From NCBI GenBank assembly GCA_003141795.1, contig PLNO01000135.1, positions 1,736-26,986 of the forward strand: DNA of 25,251 nt, read 5' to 3'. Each line of letters opens with the position of its first letter. The first letter of the stretch is position 1. The translations under genes and the position numbers were made by a program. This DNA is from Spirochaetaceae bacterium (GTDB lineage Bacteria; Spirochaetota; Spirochaetia; SZUA-6; Fen-1364). Shown here piece by piece: positions 19,066 through 25,251 of the stretch. The notes beneath the pieces were generated by a model. It searched no databases and was not told the origin of the DNA. It worked only from the letters and a program-made list of their open reading frames with translations.

Positions 19066-19693
19066 GGACCTTGACTCCCTTCCTGGCCGTTACTGCGGCC
19101 CCTTTCCGGACCGCGGGCTTCCTGGCCGTCGGCTTTTTCGCCGCCGGTTTTTTGGCCGCTGTCCTCTTGGCCGCGGCCTTCTTGGGCTGCGCGTAGAAGG
19201 TGGCGAGGATCTCGCGGATCTTCGACGGCCGCACGCGCTTGTACACCTCGTCATCGATGCACATGGCGGGGGCAAGCCCGCACGCGCCGAAGCAGCGCGC
19301 CACCTCGAGGCTGAACATGCCGTCCTTGGAGGTTTCCCCGACCTCGATGCCCAGCTCTTTGCGCATGGTCTCCAGGACCTGCTTGCCGCCGCGCACGTAG
19401 CATGCAGTGCCCAGGCAGACACGGATCACGTGCTTGCCGCGCGGGTGCGTGGCGAAGAACGCATAGAAGCTCACCACGCCTGCGACCTCGCTGTAGGACT
19501 TGTCCAGCGCCAGGGCGATGTGCTTCAGGACGTTCTCCGGCAGGTAGCCGAAGATCCCCTGCGCGATCTGCAGCACGGGGATCAATGCCCCCGGCTTCCC
19601 CCGGTACCCCAGCAGGACCTCGTCGAGCCTCTTCATGAGCTCCGACTCGGTCGCCTGCCCGCCGCACGCGCAGGCGGGTTCATTTCCGTTCAT
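19058..19693 (-). CDS. hndA: HndA (NuoE-like) subunit with a histone-like basic tail
   Basis: The 211-residue protein is a NuoE/24-kDa-type [2Fe-2S] subunit for residues about 18-168, with ligands Cys93 and Cys98 (VCLGTACYVRGG) and Cys134 and Cys138 (ARCFGACGLAP). Two additions are visible. A short N-terminal CACGG segment precedes the fold. A C-terminal extension of about 42 residues from position 170 consists of Lys/Arg, Ala and Pro repeats (AAKKPAAKKPTARKPAVRK), much like bacterial histone-H1/HU tails. I chose the ATG at 19693, which has AAGGGAGAG just upstream; the longer frame beyond it overlaps the ATPase gene. It passes electrons between HndC and the rest of the complex. The tail's role is unknown. 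Confidence 0.93.
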   Translation of the reverse strand: MNGNEPACACGGQATESELMKRLDEVLLGYRGKPGALIPVLQIAQGIFGYLPENVLKHIALALDKSYSEVAGVVSFYAFFATHPRGKHVIRVCLGTACYVRGGKQVLETMRKELGIEVGETSKDGMFSLEVARCFGACGLAPAMCIDDEVYKRVRPSKIREILATFYAQPKKAAAKRTAAKKPAAKKPTARKPAVRKGAAVTARKGVKVHG

Positions 19694-19716
19694 GCCGCTC
19701 TCCCTTCCTTCGTTTA

Positions 19717-20262
19717 TTATTCCAGCACATGGAGAGCCGTGAGGCCCTCCTCGATTCTCTCCCTCATGAGACGCGCGACGACGATGTCGCCGCGCCCGGC
19801 GGTCGGCAGACCGCTCCTGATGTCGGAGGTCGTCACGCGCCATTCCCTGTCGCCGACACGCAGGCGGGCGCGCAGCTCCACGTCCGGGTTGGTGCACACC
19901 ACCGATGCCAGCGTCGCCGCGAGGTCCCCCAGCGGGCTCCTGTCCACGCTGGACAACGGCATGGAGGCGCGCGCCGCGCATCCGCCGAGGCCCGACCGGC
20001 CGAGTGAAAAGTCCCCGCCTGCCTGCTCCGCCCTGAACTTCAGCATGCTGAGGCCGAGTCCCGTCTTCTTGCCCTGCTTCGTCGTGTAGAAAGGATCGGC
20101 CGCGGTGTCCGCGGCGACGCCGATCCCCGGGCCGTCGTCCTCCACGGAAACGGAGAGCAGGTCGTGCTCCGGTTCCTCCTCCACCTCGACGGACACCACG
20201 GAGGCGCCTGCCCGTAACGAGTTCTCGATGAGGTCCAGGATGTGGAGGGCGATCTCACGCAA
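19717..20262 (-). CDS. Stand-alone GHKL ATPase of hydrogenase operons
   Basis: A 181-residue protein with a histidine-kinase-type ATPase domain but no phosphoacceptor His domain: N-box LIENSLRAGA near the start, G1 EDDGPGI, F-box DPFYTTK and G2 KTGLGLSMLK. The last ~70 residues (from ADLAAT onward) form an extra C-terminal part I do not recognise. Similar small ATPases sit just before hnd/hyd genes in many anaerobes, with unknown function. The start is a judgement: a GTG at 20286 is possible, but the TTG at 20262 has GGAGG 7 bases upstream and begins where family members begin (LREIALHILDLIEN). That TTG overlaps the PHP gene's end by 8 bp. It might phosphorylate a protein, as RsbW does, or only bind ATP. 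Confidence 0.8.
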   Translation of the reverse strand: MREIALHILDLIENSLRAGASVVSVEVEEEPEHDLLSVSVEDDGPGIGVAADTAADPFYTTKQGKKTGLGLSMLKFRAEQAGGDFSLGRSGLGGCAARASMPLSSVDRSPLGDLAATLASVVCTNPDVELRARLRVGDREWRVTTSDIRSGLPTAGRGDIVVARLMRERIEEGLTALHVLE

Positions 20263-21019
20263 TCGCGTACCTCCGTCCCCCTTCACCGCGCAGCGCCTTG
20301 CAGAGCTCGGCGAAATCGATGGTCTCCACCTCCAGCGCGGTCAGGCCCGTGCCGATCTCCTGGAGGAAATGGCTGTCCGACGAGCAGAGGAGGGGGAACC
20401 CGTGGACGGCGAACTCCGGCGCGCGACCTCCGCTCACCCCCGCCGCCGATACTTCCAACCCGTCGAACGGAACGTCCGGCGGGAGGAAGCCGAGCTGTCC
20501 CGGTACGCTGAAGCTCCTGCGGTCCATGTGCGCGGCAATGGCGAGGCCCCCGTGTCGGTGGATGAGGTCCACCGCCGCACCGAGGTTGAACCTGCTCGCC
20601 GAGGCGAGCATGAGCGTCTCCAGATTTATGATTGTGCCGGCGCAGTCCATGAGCTCCTGCTCGGGGGCGCGGCCGCCGGCGGGCGAGGTGCGCGGGGCGA
20701 GCGGTCGCCACGGGGGGAGCCCCGCCGCCACCTCGGCGGCGGCCGCGCACGCCTCGTCGATCCCCGGGAAATAGCCGAGGACATGCACCTCTTCCACGGT
20801 CGTGATTTCCATTCCGCAGATCACCGACGGCCCCTCGGGGATCCTGGCCGCAGCCTCAACGACCGCCGCGACATTGCCCGCACTGTTGTGGTCACACACG
20901 GCGATCATCCTGAGGCCGCGCTCCTGCGCTTCCCGCACGATCGCGGGAGGCGTCATCTCGCGCGACGCGCAGGGGGAGAGAACCGTGTGGATGTGCAGGT
21001 CCGCGGCGATGCACTGCAT
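20255..21019 (-). CDS. PHP-domain putative metal-dependent phosphoesterase
   Basis: The 254-residue protein has the PHP (polymerase and histidinol phosphatase) metal motifs: DLHIHT (Asp7, His9, His11), CDHNS (Asp43, His44), GME (Glu71), AAHMDR in the middle and SSDSH near the C-terminus. These form the usual trinuclear metal site for phosphoester hydrolysis, as in TrpH/YciV-like 3'-5' nucleotide phosphatases. The gene starts directly after the preceding stop (TGAATG) and is followed without a gap by the GHKL ATPase. Its presence between DRTGG, ATPase and hydrogenase genes is a recurring arrangement in anaerobes. A regulatory nucleotide or phosphoprotein as substrate is conjecture. Confidence 0.85.
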   Translation of the reverse strand: MQCIAADLHIHTVLSPCASREMTPPAIVREAQERGLRMIAVCDHNSAGNVAAVVEAAARIPEGPSVICGMEITTVEEVHVLGYFPGIDEACAAAAEVAAGLPPWRPLAPRTSPAGGRAPEQELMDCAGTIINLETLMLASASRFNLGAAVDLIHRHGGLAIAAHMDRRSFSVPGQLGFLPPDVPFDGLEVSAAGVSGGRAPEFAVHGFPLLCSSDSHFLQEIGTGLTALEVETIDFAELCKALRGEGGRRYAIA

Positions 21020-21373
21020 TCACGCCTGTCTTCCCCGGAGCCCGAGGCTGTAGAGCCGGCCGGCCACTTCGAAGGTGGGCTCCGTTGCCGCCAGAAGGGG
21101 GATCCCCTCTTGAACGGCCTTCAGCCGCACCGATTCTTCGGGCTGCATGCCCGCCGTGAAGATCACCGCGGCGAGCCCCGCGTGCACGGCCACCGCCACG
21201 ACGTTCATGTGGACCTGGATCGTGAGGAGAAGGCCTCCGGTGGGCGCATTGGCCAGCACGTCGCTCAACAGATCCGATGCGTGCGCCCGGGTGACCTCCG
21301 CCCCGCCGTTCACGGACAGCTCGGGGGTGAGTATCGACAGCCCCAGCTCCTTCGTTATCTCGCCAAGGGTCAT
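21020..21373 (-). CDS. DRTGG-domain protein
   Basis: A 117-residue single-domain protein resembling the DRTGG domain found between CBS/HPr-kinase-like modules and in phosphotransacetylase N-termini. The characteristic run ASDLLSDVLANAPTGGLLLT-x-QVH-x-NVVAVA is present (residues about 32-61). The family is thought to bind a small ligand, but none is established. Its ATG overlaps the preceding gene's stop by 4 bases. A second, more divergent copy is the first gene of the same operon. Confidence 0.8.
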   Translation of the reverse strand: MTLGEITKELGLSILTPELSVNGGAEVTRAHASDLLSDVLANAPTGGLLLTIQVHMNVVAVAVHAGLAAVIFTAGMQPEESVRLKAVQEGIPLLAATEPTFEVAGRLYSLGLRGRQA

Positions 21374-23016
21374 GGTGTTTCCTCCCTGTGGGGACAGCGC
21401 CGTCCAGCGGTCCTGCCCATGATCACATCTTCAGCGAACGCCACGCAGGTGGGCGCGCCGCAGGCACCGCAGTTCCTGCCCGGAAGCGAGCGCTCCTCGG
21501 CGTCGATGGCGGCAAGCTTCCGGATCGCTTCCCCCATATCGGGGTCCAGCCGCATGCCCGGGCGCTGCACGTAGGGGTGCCTGCGTGCCACGGCCATGGC
21601 GTCGCAGGGCGCGGCGCCAGCCGCCTCTGCCGCTCCTGCGGCCCCGATCACGATCTCCACCGCCTCCCCGGCCGCCTGCCAGCGCTGCACGGACAGGTAG
21701 GGATCCGCCGCGAGAAGGGGCGAGCCCGAGCAGCCTGAGTCGCAGAGCGCGAGGTTCAAAAGGGCCGTGCCCCCGAGCGCTCCGGCCTCGGCGGCGGACA
21801 GGATGCGCAGGACGTGGCGGACGCCGCTCACGCTGAGCTCCCCAAGGTGCTGCTCGGGCTCGCCCGCGAACGACGCTGCCGGTGCGCCGCCCCGCACTGA
21901 GGCCCGCGCCTCTCCCCGCAGGAAGGGTCGTACCGCCGCGGCAAGACGCGCGGGGCTCAGCGCCGTCACCCGTTCGGTGAGGCTTGCAGCGCTGGCACGG
22001 GCGTGCTGCGCGGGACAGGCAGGCACGAGCACCACGGGGCGCAGGGGAAACTCTTCCGCCGCGGCTTCCACCGGGGAGAGCCACGGGCCGAGGTTCGCAA
22101 TGAGGGAAGGAAACCTGCTCTCCACGAGTGCAACCACGGCCGGGCAGATCGGGGGGATGAGCGGCAGCGGGCCCGGTCCCCGCAGCGCTGCCGCGCGGCG
22201 TGCCTCGGAACGAAGCGCTGCCTCCCATTCGTCGACGAAGCGCACCTCGCTGAAACCCATGGCGCCGAGGCCGGAGAGCACGCGAGCAGGCCCGGCCTCA
22301 GCCCCGAAGCCCGCAAGGAAACTGTGCGGGAGGATCAGCAGCGCATTCGCGGGAACGGTCAGCCCCTGCACATCCTGAGCACCCTGCGCATCGATGCCGT
22401 ATACGCCCGCGCTGCATTCCCCGATGCACGCGGCGCAGCCGATGCAGAGACGCTCAAGGACGTGCGGCCCGTGGTCGTGGACGCGAAGTGCGGAGGTTGG
22501 ACAGGCGAAGATGCACCGCAGGCACTGACGGCAGCGATCCGCCGCAACCGACGGCGCTTCGCGGAGGACCGTGCGGGCATCCTGGGCGTGCTGCTCGACG
22601 CCGGAGAGGATGATGCGGGACCTGATCCGCGTGCCGCGGCCCACGCGCGTCTCGATCTCGAAGAGGTCGCTGTTCCTCCGTATGTTCGGCAGCCCCATGC
22701 CGGCGCCGAAGCCCATTTCCCGCGCCTTGTCGGAAGCCGTGGACCAGCCCTCGCGGAGGGCGAGCTCGACGTCGGGGATGCCGGGTCCCTCATCGGCGAC
22801 CTCGAGGTCCAGAGCGCCGCCGTCGAGGCGTGCCCACAGGGTTCCCGTCTTCGCGTGGATGACGACGTTCATCTCCGCCTCGTAGGAGGCGATCATCACG
22901 CGGCGGATCACGGCCGCTCCCACGCCGATCTTCACCAGTTGTTCCTTGAGCTGACGGGTCGCCCCTCCGGCGGAGTCGAAATCTCCTCCCGCGATACGGT
23001 AGCTCATCCTGATCAC
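21370..23016 (-). CDS. RsbW-like ATPase fused to a degenerate [FeFe]-hydrogenase domain
   Basis: The 548-residue fusion begins with an anti-sigma-factor (RsbW/SpoIIAB)-type ATPase, about residues 1-140: N-box EMNVVIHA, G1 ADEGPGI, G2 FGAGMGLPNI. Two [4Fe-4S] clusters follow (Cys162/165/168/172 and Cys191/194/197/201). The hydrogenase-like domain (about 220-450) keeps four Cys in the H-cluster loop positions: Cys291 in PPICPAV, Cys334 in VPACPAQ, and Cys425/Cys429 in LCDSGCSG. It lacks the Lys that follows L2 in catalytic enzymes. A PF04060-type Fe-S motif ends it (Cys516/519/524/541). Catalysis is unlikely and a redox- or H2-sensing switch is the better reading. The GTG at 23016 overlaps the preceding stop (GTGA); an ATG at 23007 is an alternative. 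No cognate sigma or anti-anti-sigma gene lies nearby. Confidence 0.85.
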   Translation of the reverse strand: MIRMSYRIAGGDFDSAGGATRQLKEQLVKIGVGAAVIRRVMIASYEAEMNVVIHAKTGTLWARLDGGALDLEVADEGPGIPDVELALREGWSTASDKAREMGFGAGMGLPNIRRNSDLFEIETRVGRGTRIRSRIILSGVEQHAQDARTVLREAPSVAADRCRQCLRCIFACPTSALRVHDHGPHVLERLCIGCAACIGECSAGVYGIDAQGAQDVQGLTVPANALLILPHSFLAGFGAEAGPARVLSGLGAMGFSEVRFVDEWEAALRSEARRAAALRGPGPLPLIPPICPAVVALVESRFPSLIANLGPWLSPVEAAAEEFPLRPVVLVPACPAQHARASAASLTERVTALSPARLAAAVRPFLRGEARASVRGGAPAASFAGEPEQHLGELSVSGVRHVLRILSAAEAGALGGTALLNLALCDSGCSGSPLLAADPYLSVQRWQAAGEAVEIVIGAAGAAEAAGAAPCDAMAVARRHPYVQRPGMRLDPDMGEAIRKLAAIDAEERSLPGRNCGACGAPTCVAFAEDVIMGRTAGRRCPHREETP

Positions 23017-23366
23017 GGCGTGCCCCGCTGCGGACCGCCGAGGACAGGGTCCAGGAGCTTTTCCGTCTCCGACAGGCTGTGCGCTACGGTGAGAATGGCG
23101 GTTCCCGTAGCCTCAGCCCGGGAGAGGAGCTCGGGGGTCGGTACCGCCCCACCGACGAGGCAGATGCCCGGCACGTCCATCAGCTCGGCGACACGGGCAA
23201 TCTGCGCATTGTTCAGGGAGGTCACCAGGAGCGTGTCGGGGGTGGCATGCGCGATCAGCCCGCTCATCGTGTCGGCGGCGTGAAACCGGGCGATTGCCCG
23301 TTCCGCCGGCACGGGGAGGCTGCAGACGCGTGCGTGGATCAGCTTTGCAAGCTCCTCGACACTCAT
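23013..23366 (-). CDS. Divergent DRTGG-like protein, first gene of the hydrogenase operon
   Basis: The 117-residue protein matches the second DRTGG gene in length and predicted fold, but its core (HAADTMSGLIAHATPDTLLVTSLNN) is degenerate. The rest alternates strands and helices (GICLVGGAVPTPELL, AEATGTAILTV). The ATG at 23366 lies only about 4 bases from the transcription start predicted by the sigma-54 promoter upstream, leaving no room for a ribosome-binding site. Either the mRNA is nearly leaderless or another promoter exists. Function unknown; ligand binding is inferred from the family. Confidence 0.75.
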   Translation of the reverse strand: MSVEELAKLIHARVCSLPVPAERAIARFHAADTMSGLIAHATPDTLLVTSLNNAQIARVAELMDVPGICLVGGAVPTPELLSRAEATGTAILTVAHSLSETEKLLDPVLGGPQRGTP

Positions 23367-23380
23367 GGCCTTTCCATAAG

Positions 23381-23397
23381 TGCAATGCCCGTGCCAA
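23381..23397 (-). promoter_or_regulatory. Sigma-54 (-24/-12) promoter of the hydrogenase operon
   Basis: On the minus strand the sequence reads TTGGCACG-GGCA-TTGCA, a near-exact match to the RpoN consensus (TGGCACG-N4-TTGCA). The GG (23395-23394) and GC (23383-23382) are exactly 10 bases apart. The predicted start is near 23370, just ahead of the ATG at 23366. The neighbouring gene at 23606 encodes a sigma-54 activator. Confidence 0.88.
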
Positions 23398-23487
23398 TCG
23401 TGAATTTATTCGCAATCATGACTGGAATGCTCGTGAATCCAGACGCCCGGAGGCGGGGTGCCTCCAATTGCTTTTCCTAGTGTGAAT

Positions 23488-23507
23488 TGACGAGAGGTCT
23501 CTCGACA
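23488..23507. promoter_or_regulatory. 20-bp inverted repeat, candidate activator-binding site
   Basis: The sequence TGACGAGAGGTCTCTCGACA is a dyad of TG[A/T]CGAGAG half-sites around a GT centre. Its centre is about 103 bp upstream of the sigma-54 -24 element, the usual distance for an enhancer site of an NtrC-type protein. The adjacent NtrC-family regulator is the obvious candidate to bind it. Binding itself is inferred. The remaining bases of the 239-bp gap 23367-23605 show no gene. Confidence 0.5.
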
Positions 23508-23564
23508 CGTGGATTTCAGGGAGATCGAGCTGCCCCTTGGCCGACACAGCGCGCTCATTCTGTT

Positions 23565-23594
23565 GTGCGCAATTCTCCCATGGGAGAGGCGCAC
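23565..23594. terminator. Hairpin just after the sigma-54 regulator gene
   Basis: A perfect palindrome TCTCCCATGGGAGA (23574-23587) is flanked by GTGCGC (23565-23570) and GCGCAC (23589-23594), starting about 12 bases beyond the regulator's stop codon at 23606. No U-run follows in the transcript, so termination would not be classic Rho-independent. It could instead be a second, distant activator-binding site, about 190 bp from the sigma-54 promoter. Confidence 0.4.
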
Positions 23595-23605
23595 CCAAGA
23601 AATGC

Positions 23606-25006
23606 CTACCGGAACGTCTCCCTGTCCAGGCCGTACTTCTTCATCCGCTCGTACAAGGCGCGGCGGGAGATCCCCAGCACCTGCCACGTGGCGTTGATCT
23701 CGCCCTTGCATTCCTTGAGCGCGGCTTCGATCACCGACCTTTCCAGCTTCTCAAGCTCATCGCGGAGCCGCCCGGCACCGGCCGGGACGGACAGGAGCCT
23801 CTCCGTATCGAAATGCATGTCCGGCGTGAAGCCCCCGGCTGTTCCCGACCGTGAGGTGATCACCATGCGCTCCACCGCGTTCTTCAGCTCCCGCACATTG
23901 CCGGGCCAGTCGTGGCTGGTCATCTCCGCCAGCGTCTCTTCGGAGGCTGTCGGAACAGGGATCCCGTTCCTGTCCGCGGCGTGGCGAAGGAAATGGGAAA
24001 CGAGGAGCGGAACGTCCTCTCTCCGCTCCCGCAGAGGCGGCACGCGAATGCTGAGGACCATGATCCGGTGGTAGAAATCTTCCCTTATAGTGCCCCGGCG
24101 CACCTCGGCCTGCAGGTCGACATTGGAAGCGCAGATGAGACGGATGTTCACCGTGCGGGGATGATCGCTTCCCAGCTGCTCCACCACCCCGTCATCCAGG
24201 ACGCGGAGGAGCTGCACCTGAGCGCGCGGGGAGATCGTCTCGATCTCGTCGAGGAGCAGCGTGCCCCCCGAGGCTGCCATGAGCTTGCCCTCCCGCTCCC
24301 CGAGGGCCCCGGTGTAGGCGCCTTTTGCATGTCCGAAGAGCTCGCTTTCCAGCATCGTCTCCGGCAGAGCGCCCGCGTTCACCGGCACGAAGGGCCCCGA
24401 GGACCTGTGGCTCTGCCCGTGGATGGCCCGTGCCACAAGCTCCTTGCCCACGCCTGTTTCCCCGGTGATAAGCACCGGCGCATCGGAGCGCGCCGCGGCT
24501 TCCACCTGCTCGTAGACGTCCTGCATGACGCGGCTGCGCCCGATCATCCCGAACCGGCCGTCCTCGCCCGGGGAAAACAGCGTCAGCCGCCGTCTCAGGT
24601 CCGACGCCTCCCGCACCAGCCGGGTCTGTTCCACGGCCTTGGCCACATAGGCAAGGAGCACCGCGTCGTCGAAAGGCTTTTCCGCGAAGTCGAAGGCACC
24701 CGCCTTCAGGCATCGCACGGCCATGGCGATATCGCCGTGACCGGTGATCATCACCACGGGGGGCGCGTCGACCCGGGCGCGCACCTGGGCGAGGAACTCC
24801 TCCCCGTCCATGCCCGGCATCTTCACGTCGGTCACGATGCACATGGCATCGGCGAGCCCCGGCCATGCCAGGGCGGCCTCGGCGGAGGAGAAGGTTTCCA
24901 CCGGCCATCCGCGCAACTCGAACATCTGCCCGATCGAATGCCGCGCAGCCTCGTCGTCGTCGATGACGACGACCAGAGCTCCGCCGGCCTCCTCCCCACT
25001 GGTCAC
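23606..25006 (-). CDS. NtrC-family sigma-54-dependent response regulator
   Basis: The 466-residue protein has the full NtrC layout. The receiver (about 10-125) carries phosphoacceptor Asp60 in IVTDVKMP and Lys110 in AEKPFD. The AAA+ domain (about 150-390) has Walker A GETGVGKE (181-188), the sigma-54 contact loop GAYTGA (229-234, the Tyr variant of GAFTGA) and Walker B TLLLDE. A Fis-type helix-turn-helix closes the C-terminus ([20 protein letters not shown]). The receiver and linker look DctD-like, though the signal cannot be inferred from that. The GTG start overlaps the kinase stop by 4 bases (GTGA), with GGGGAG upstream. It is transcribed toward the hydrogenase operon, whose promoter is of the type it activates, so control of that operon is a well-supported inference. 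Confidence 0.93.
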   Translation of the reverse strand: MTSGEEAGGALVVVIDDDEAARHSIGQMFELRGWPVETFSSAEAALAWPGLADAMCIVTDVKMPGMDGEEFLAQVRARVDAPPVVMITGHGDIAMAVRCLKAGAFDFAEKPFDDAVLLAYVAKAVEQTRLVREASDLRRRLTLFSPGEDGRFGMIGRSRVMQDVYEQVEAAARSDAPVLITGETGVGKELVARAIHGQSHRSSGPFVPVNAGALPETMLESELFGHAKGAYTGALGEREGKLMAASGGTLLLDEIETISPRAQVQLLRVLDDGVVEQLGSDHPRTVNIRLICASNVDLQAEVRRGTIREDFYHRIMVLSIRVPPLRERREDVPLLVSHFLRHAADRNGIPVPTASEETLAEMTSHDWPGNVRELKNAVERMVITSRSGTAGGFTPDMHFDTERLLSVPAGAGRLRDELEKLERSVIEAALKECKGEINATWQVLGISRRALYERMKKYGLDRETFR

Positions 25007-25251
25007 GCTCTCCCCTTTCCCTGCTCCCTGTTCGCGAGAGGCAGACGCATCGTGAAGGTCGCCCCCGCTCCCGGCGTTCCGACCGCGCCAAGGGAGCCCT
25101 TGTGATCCTGGACGATCGTGCGCGAAATGGAAAGCCCCAGGCCGTGGCCGGCTTTGCGCGTGGTGTAGAAGGGCTGGAAGAGCCTGCGGGCCTGCTCGGC
25201 ACCGAACCCCTTCCCGGTATCGCTCACCTCGACGACGACGGGCAGCGGGAA
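25003..25251 (-). CDS. Sensor histidine kinase, C-terminal part (runs off the window)
   Basis: Only the last 82 residues are in the window. They are the end of a histidine-kinase ATPase domain: G1 VSDTGKGFG, F-box LFQPFYTTRKAG, G2 GHGLGLSISRTI and the final GAGATFTMRLP strand. The frame is open to the window edge, so the GTG at 25227 is not a start. It overlaps the NtrC-family regulator by 4 bp and is almost certainly its cognate kinase. Sensor domain and membrane segments lie outside the window. Confidence 0.9.
   Translation of the reverse strand, partial: FPLPVVVEVSDTGKGFGAEQARRLFQPFYTTRKAGHGLGLSISRTIVQDHKGSLGAVGTPGAGATFTMRLPLANREQGKGRA

Noticed and set aside
23450..23480. Plus-strand sigma-54-like sequence (GG ... 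TTGC)
   Set aside because: The GG and GC are 11 bases apart, not 10, and transcription would run antisense into the regulator gene.

Overview
The window is about 25 kb of high-GC bacterial DNA that reads as the chromosome of an anaerobic, H2-metabolising bacterium. The evidence is a multi-subunit NAD(P)-linked [FeFe]-hydrogenase (hndABCD type), two further H-cluster-domain proteins built as sensors, and a sigma-54 regulatory system. The lineage cannot be fixed from the sequence. The exported tandem-repeat protein (3727-4386) reminds me of spirochaete proteins and the hydrogenase accessory genes resemble clostridial and other anaerobe clusters, so any assignment here is low confidence. I see no rRNA, tRNA, insertion sequence, CRISPR array or integrase.

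Left part (1-9406) is a set of short metabolic units. After a repeat-rich 127-bp edge come a C45-type Ntn-hydrolase (minus), two tandem M42 metallo-aminopeptidases (plus), an exported protein with a duplicated domain (minus), a HAD phosphatase (plus), a PgeF/YfiH protein translationally coupled to a large ~115-kDa-class NAD-glutamate dehydrogenase (minus), and a small two-helix membrane protein (plus). Several promoters are readable. Two of them place the predicted transcription start on the A of the ATG, so those genes may be leaderless.

Right part (9423-23366) is one co-directional minus-strand array of 13 genes, almost all overlapping or a few bases apart, which I read as a single ~14-kb operon. 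In transcription order: DRTGG-domain protein, RsbW-like ATPase fused to a degenerate [FeFe]-hydrogenase domain, second DRTGG protein, PHP-domain protein, stand-alone GHKL ATPase, HndA with a histone-like Lys/Ala tail, HndB, HndC fused to a GltD/NfnB-type flavoprotein, HndD, then an [FeFe]-hydrogenase-domain histidine kinase, two stand-alone receivers and a receiver-PAS-histidine kinase hybrid. A textbook sigma-54 promoter (23381-23397) sits just ahead of the first gene, with a 20-bp inverted repeat about 100 bp further upstream. The next genes (23606 to the window end) encode an NtrC-family sigma-54 activator and its partial sensor kinase, the obvious candidates for driving the operon.

Working together (inference): HndABCD would interconvert H2 with NADH, ferredoxin and possibly NADPH, because the GltD-like half of HndC brings a second pyridine-nucleotide/FAD module. 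The two sensor-type hydrogenase homologues would read H2 or redox state and pass it to a kinase relay and to an RsbW-like output, neither of which has a DNA-binding partner inside the operon.
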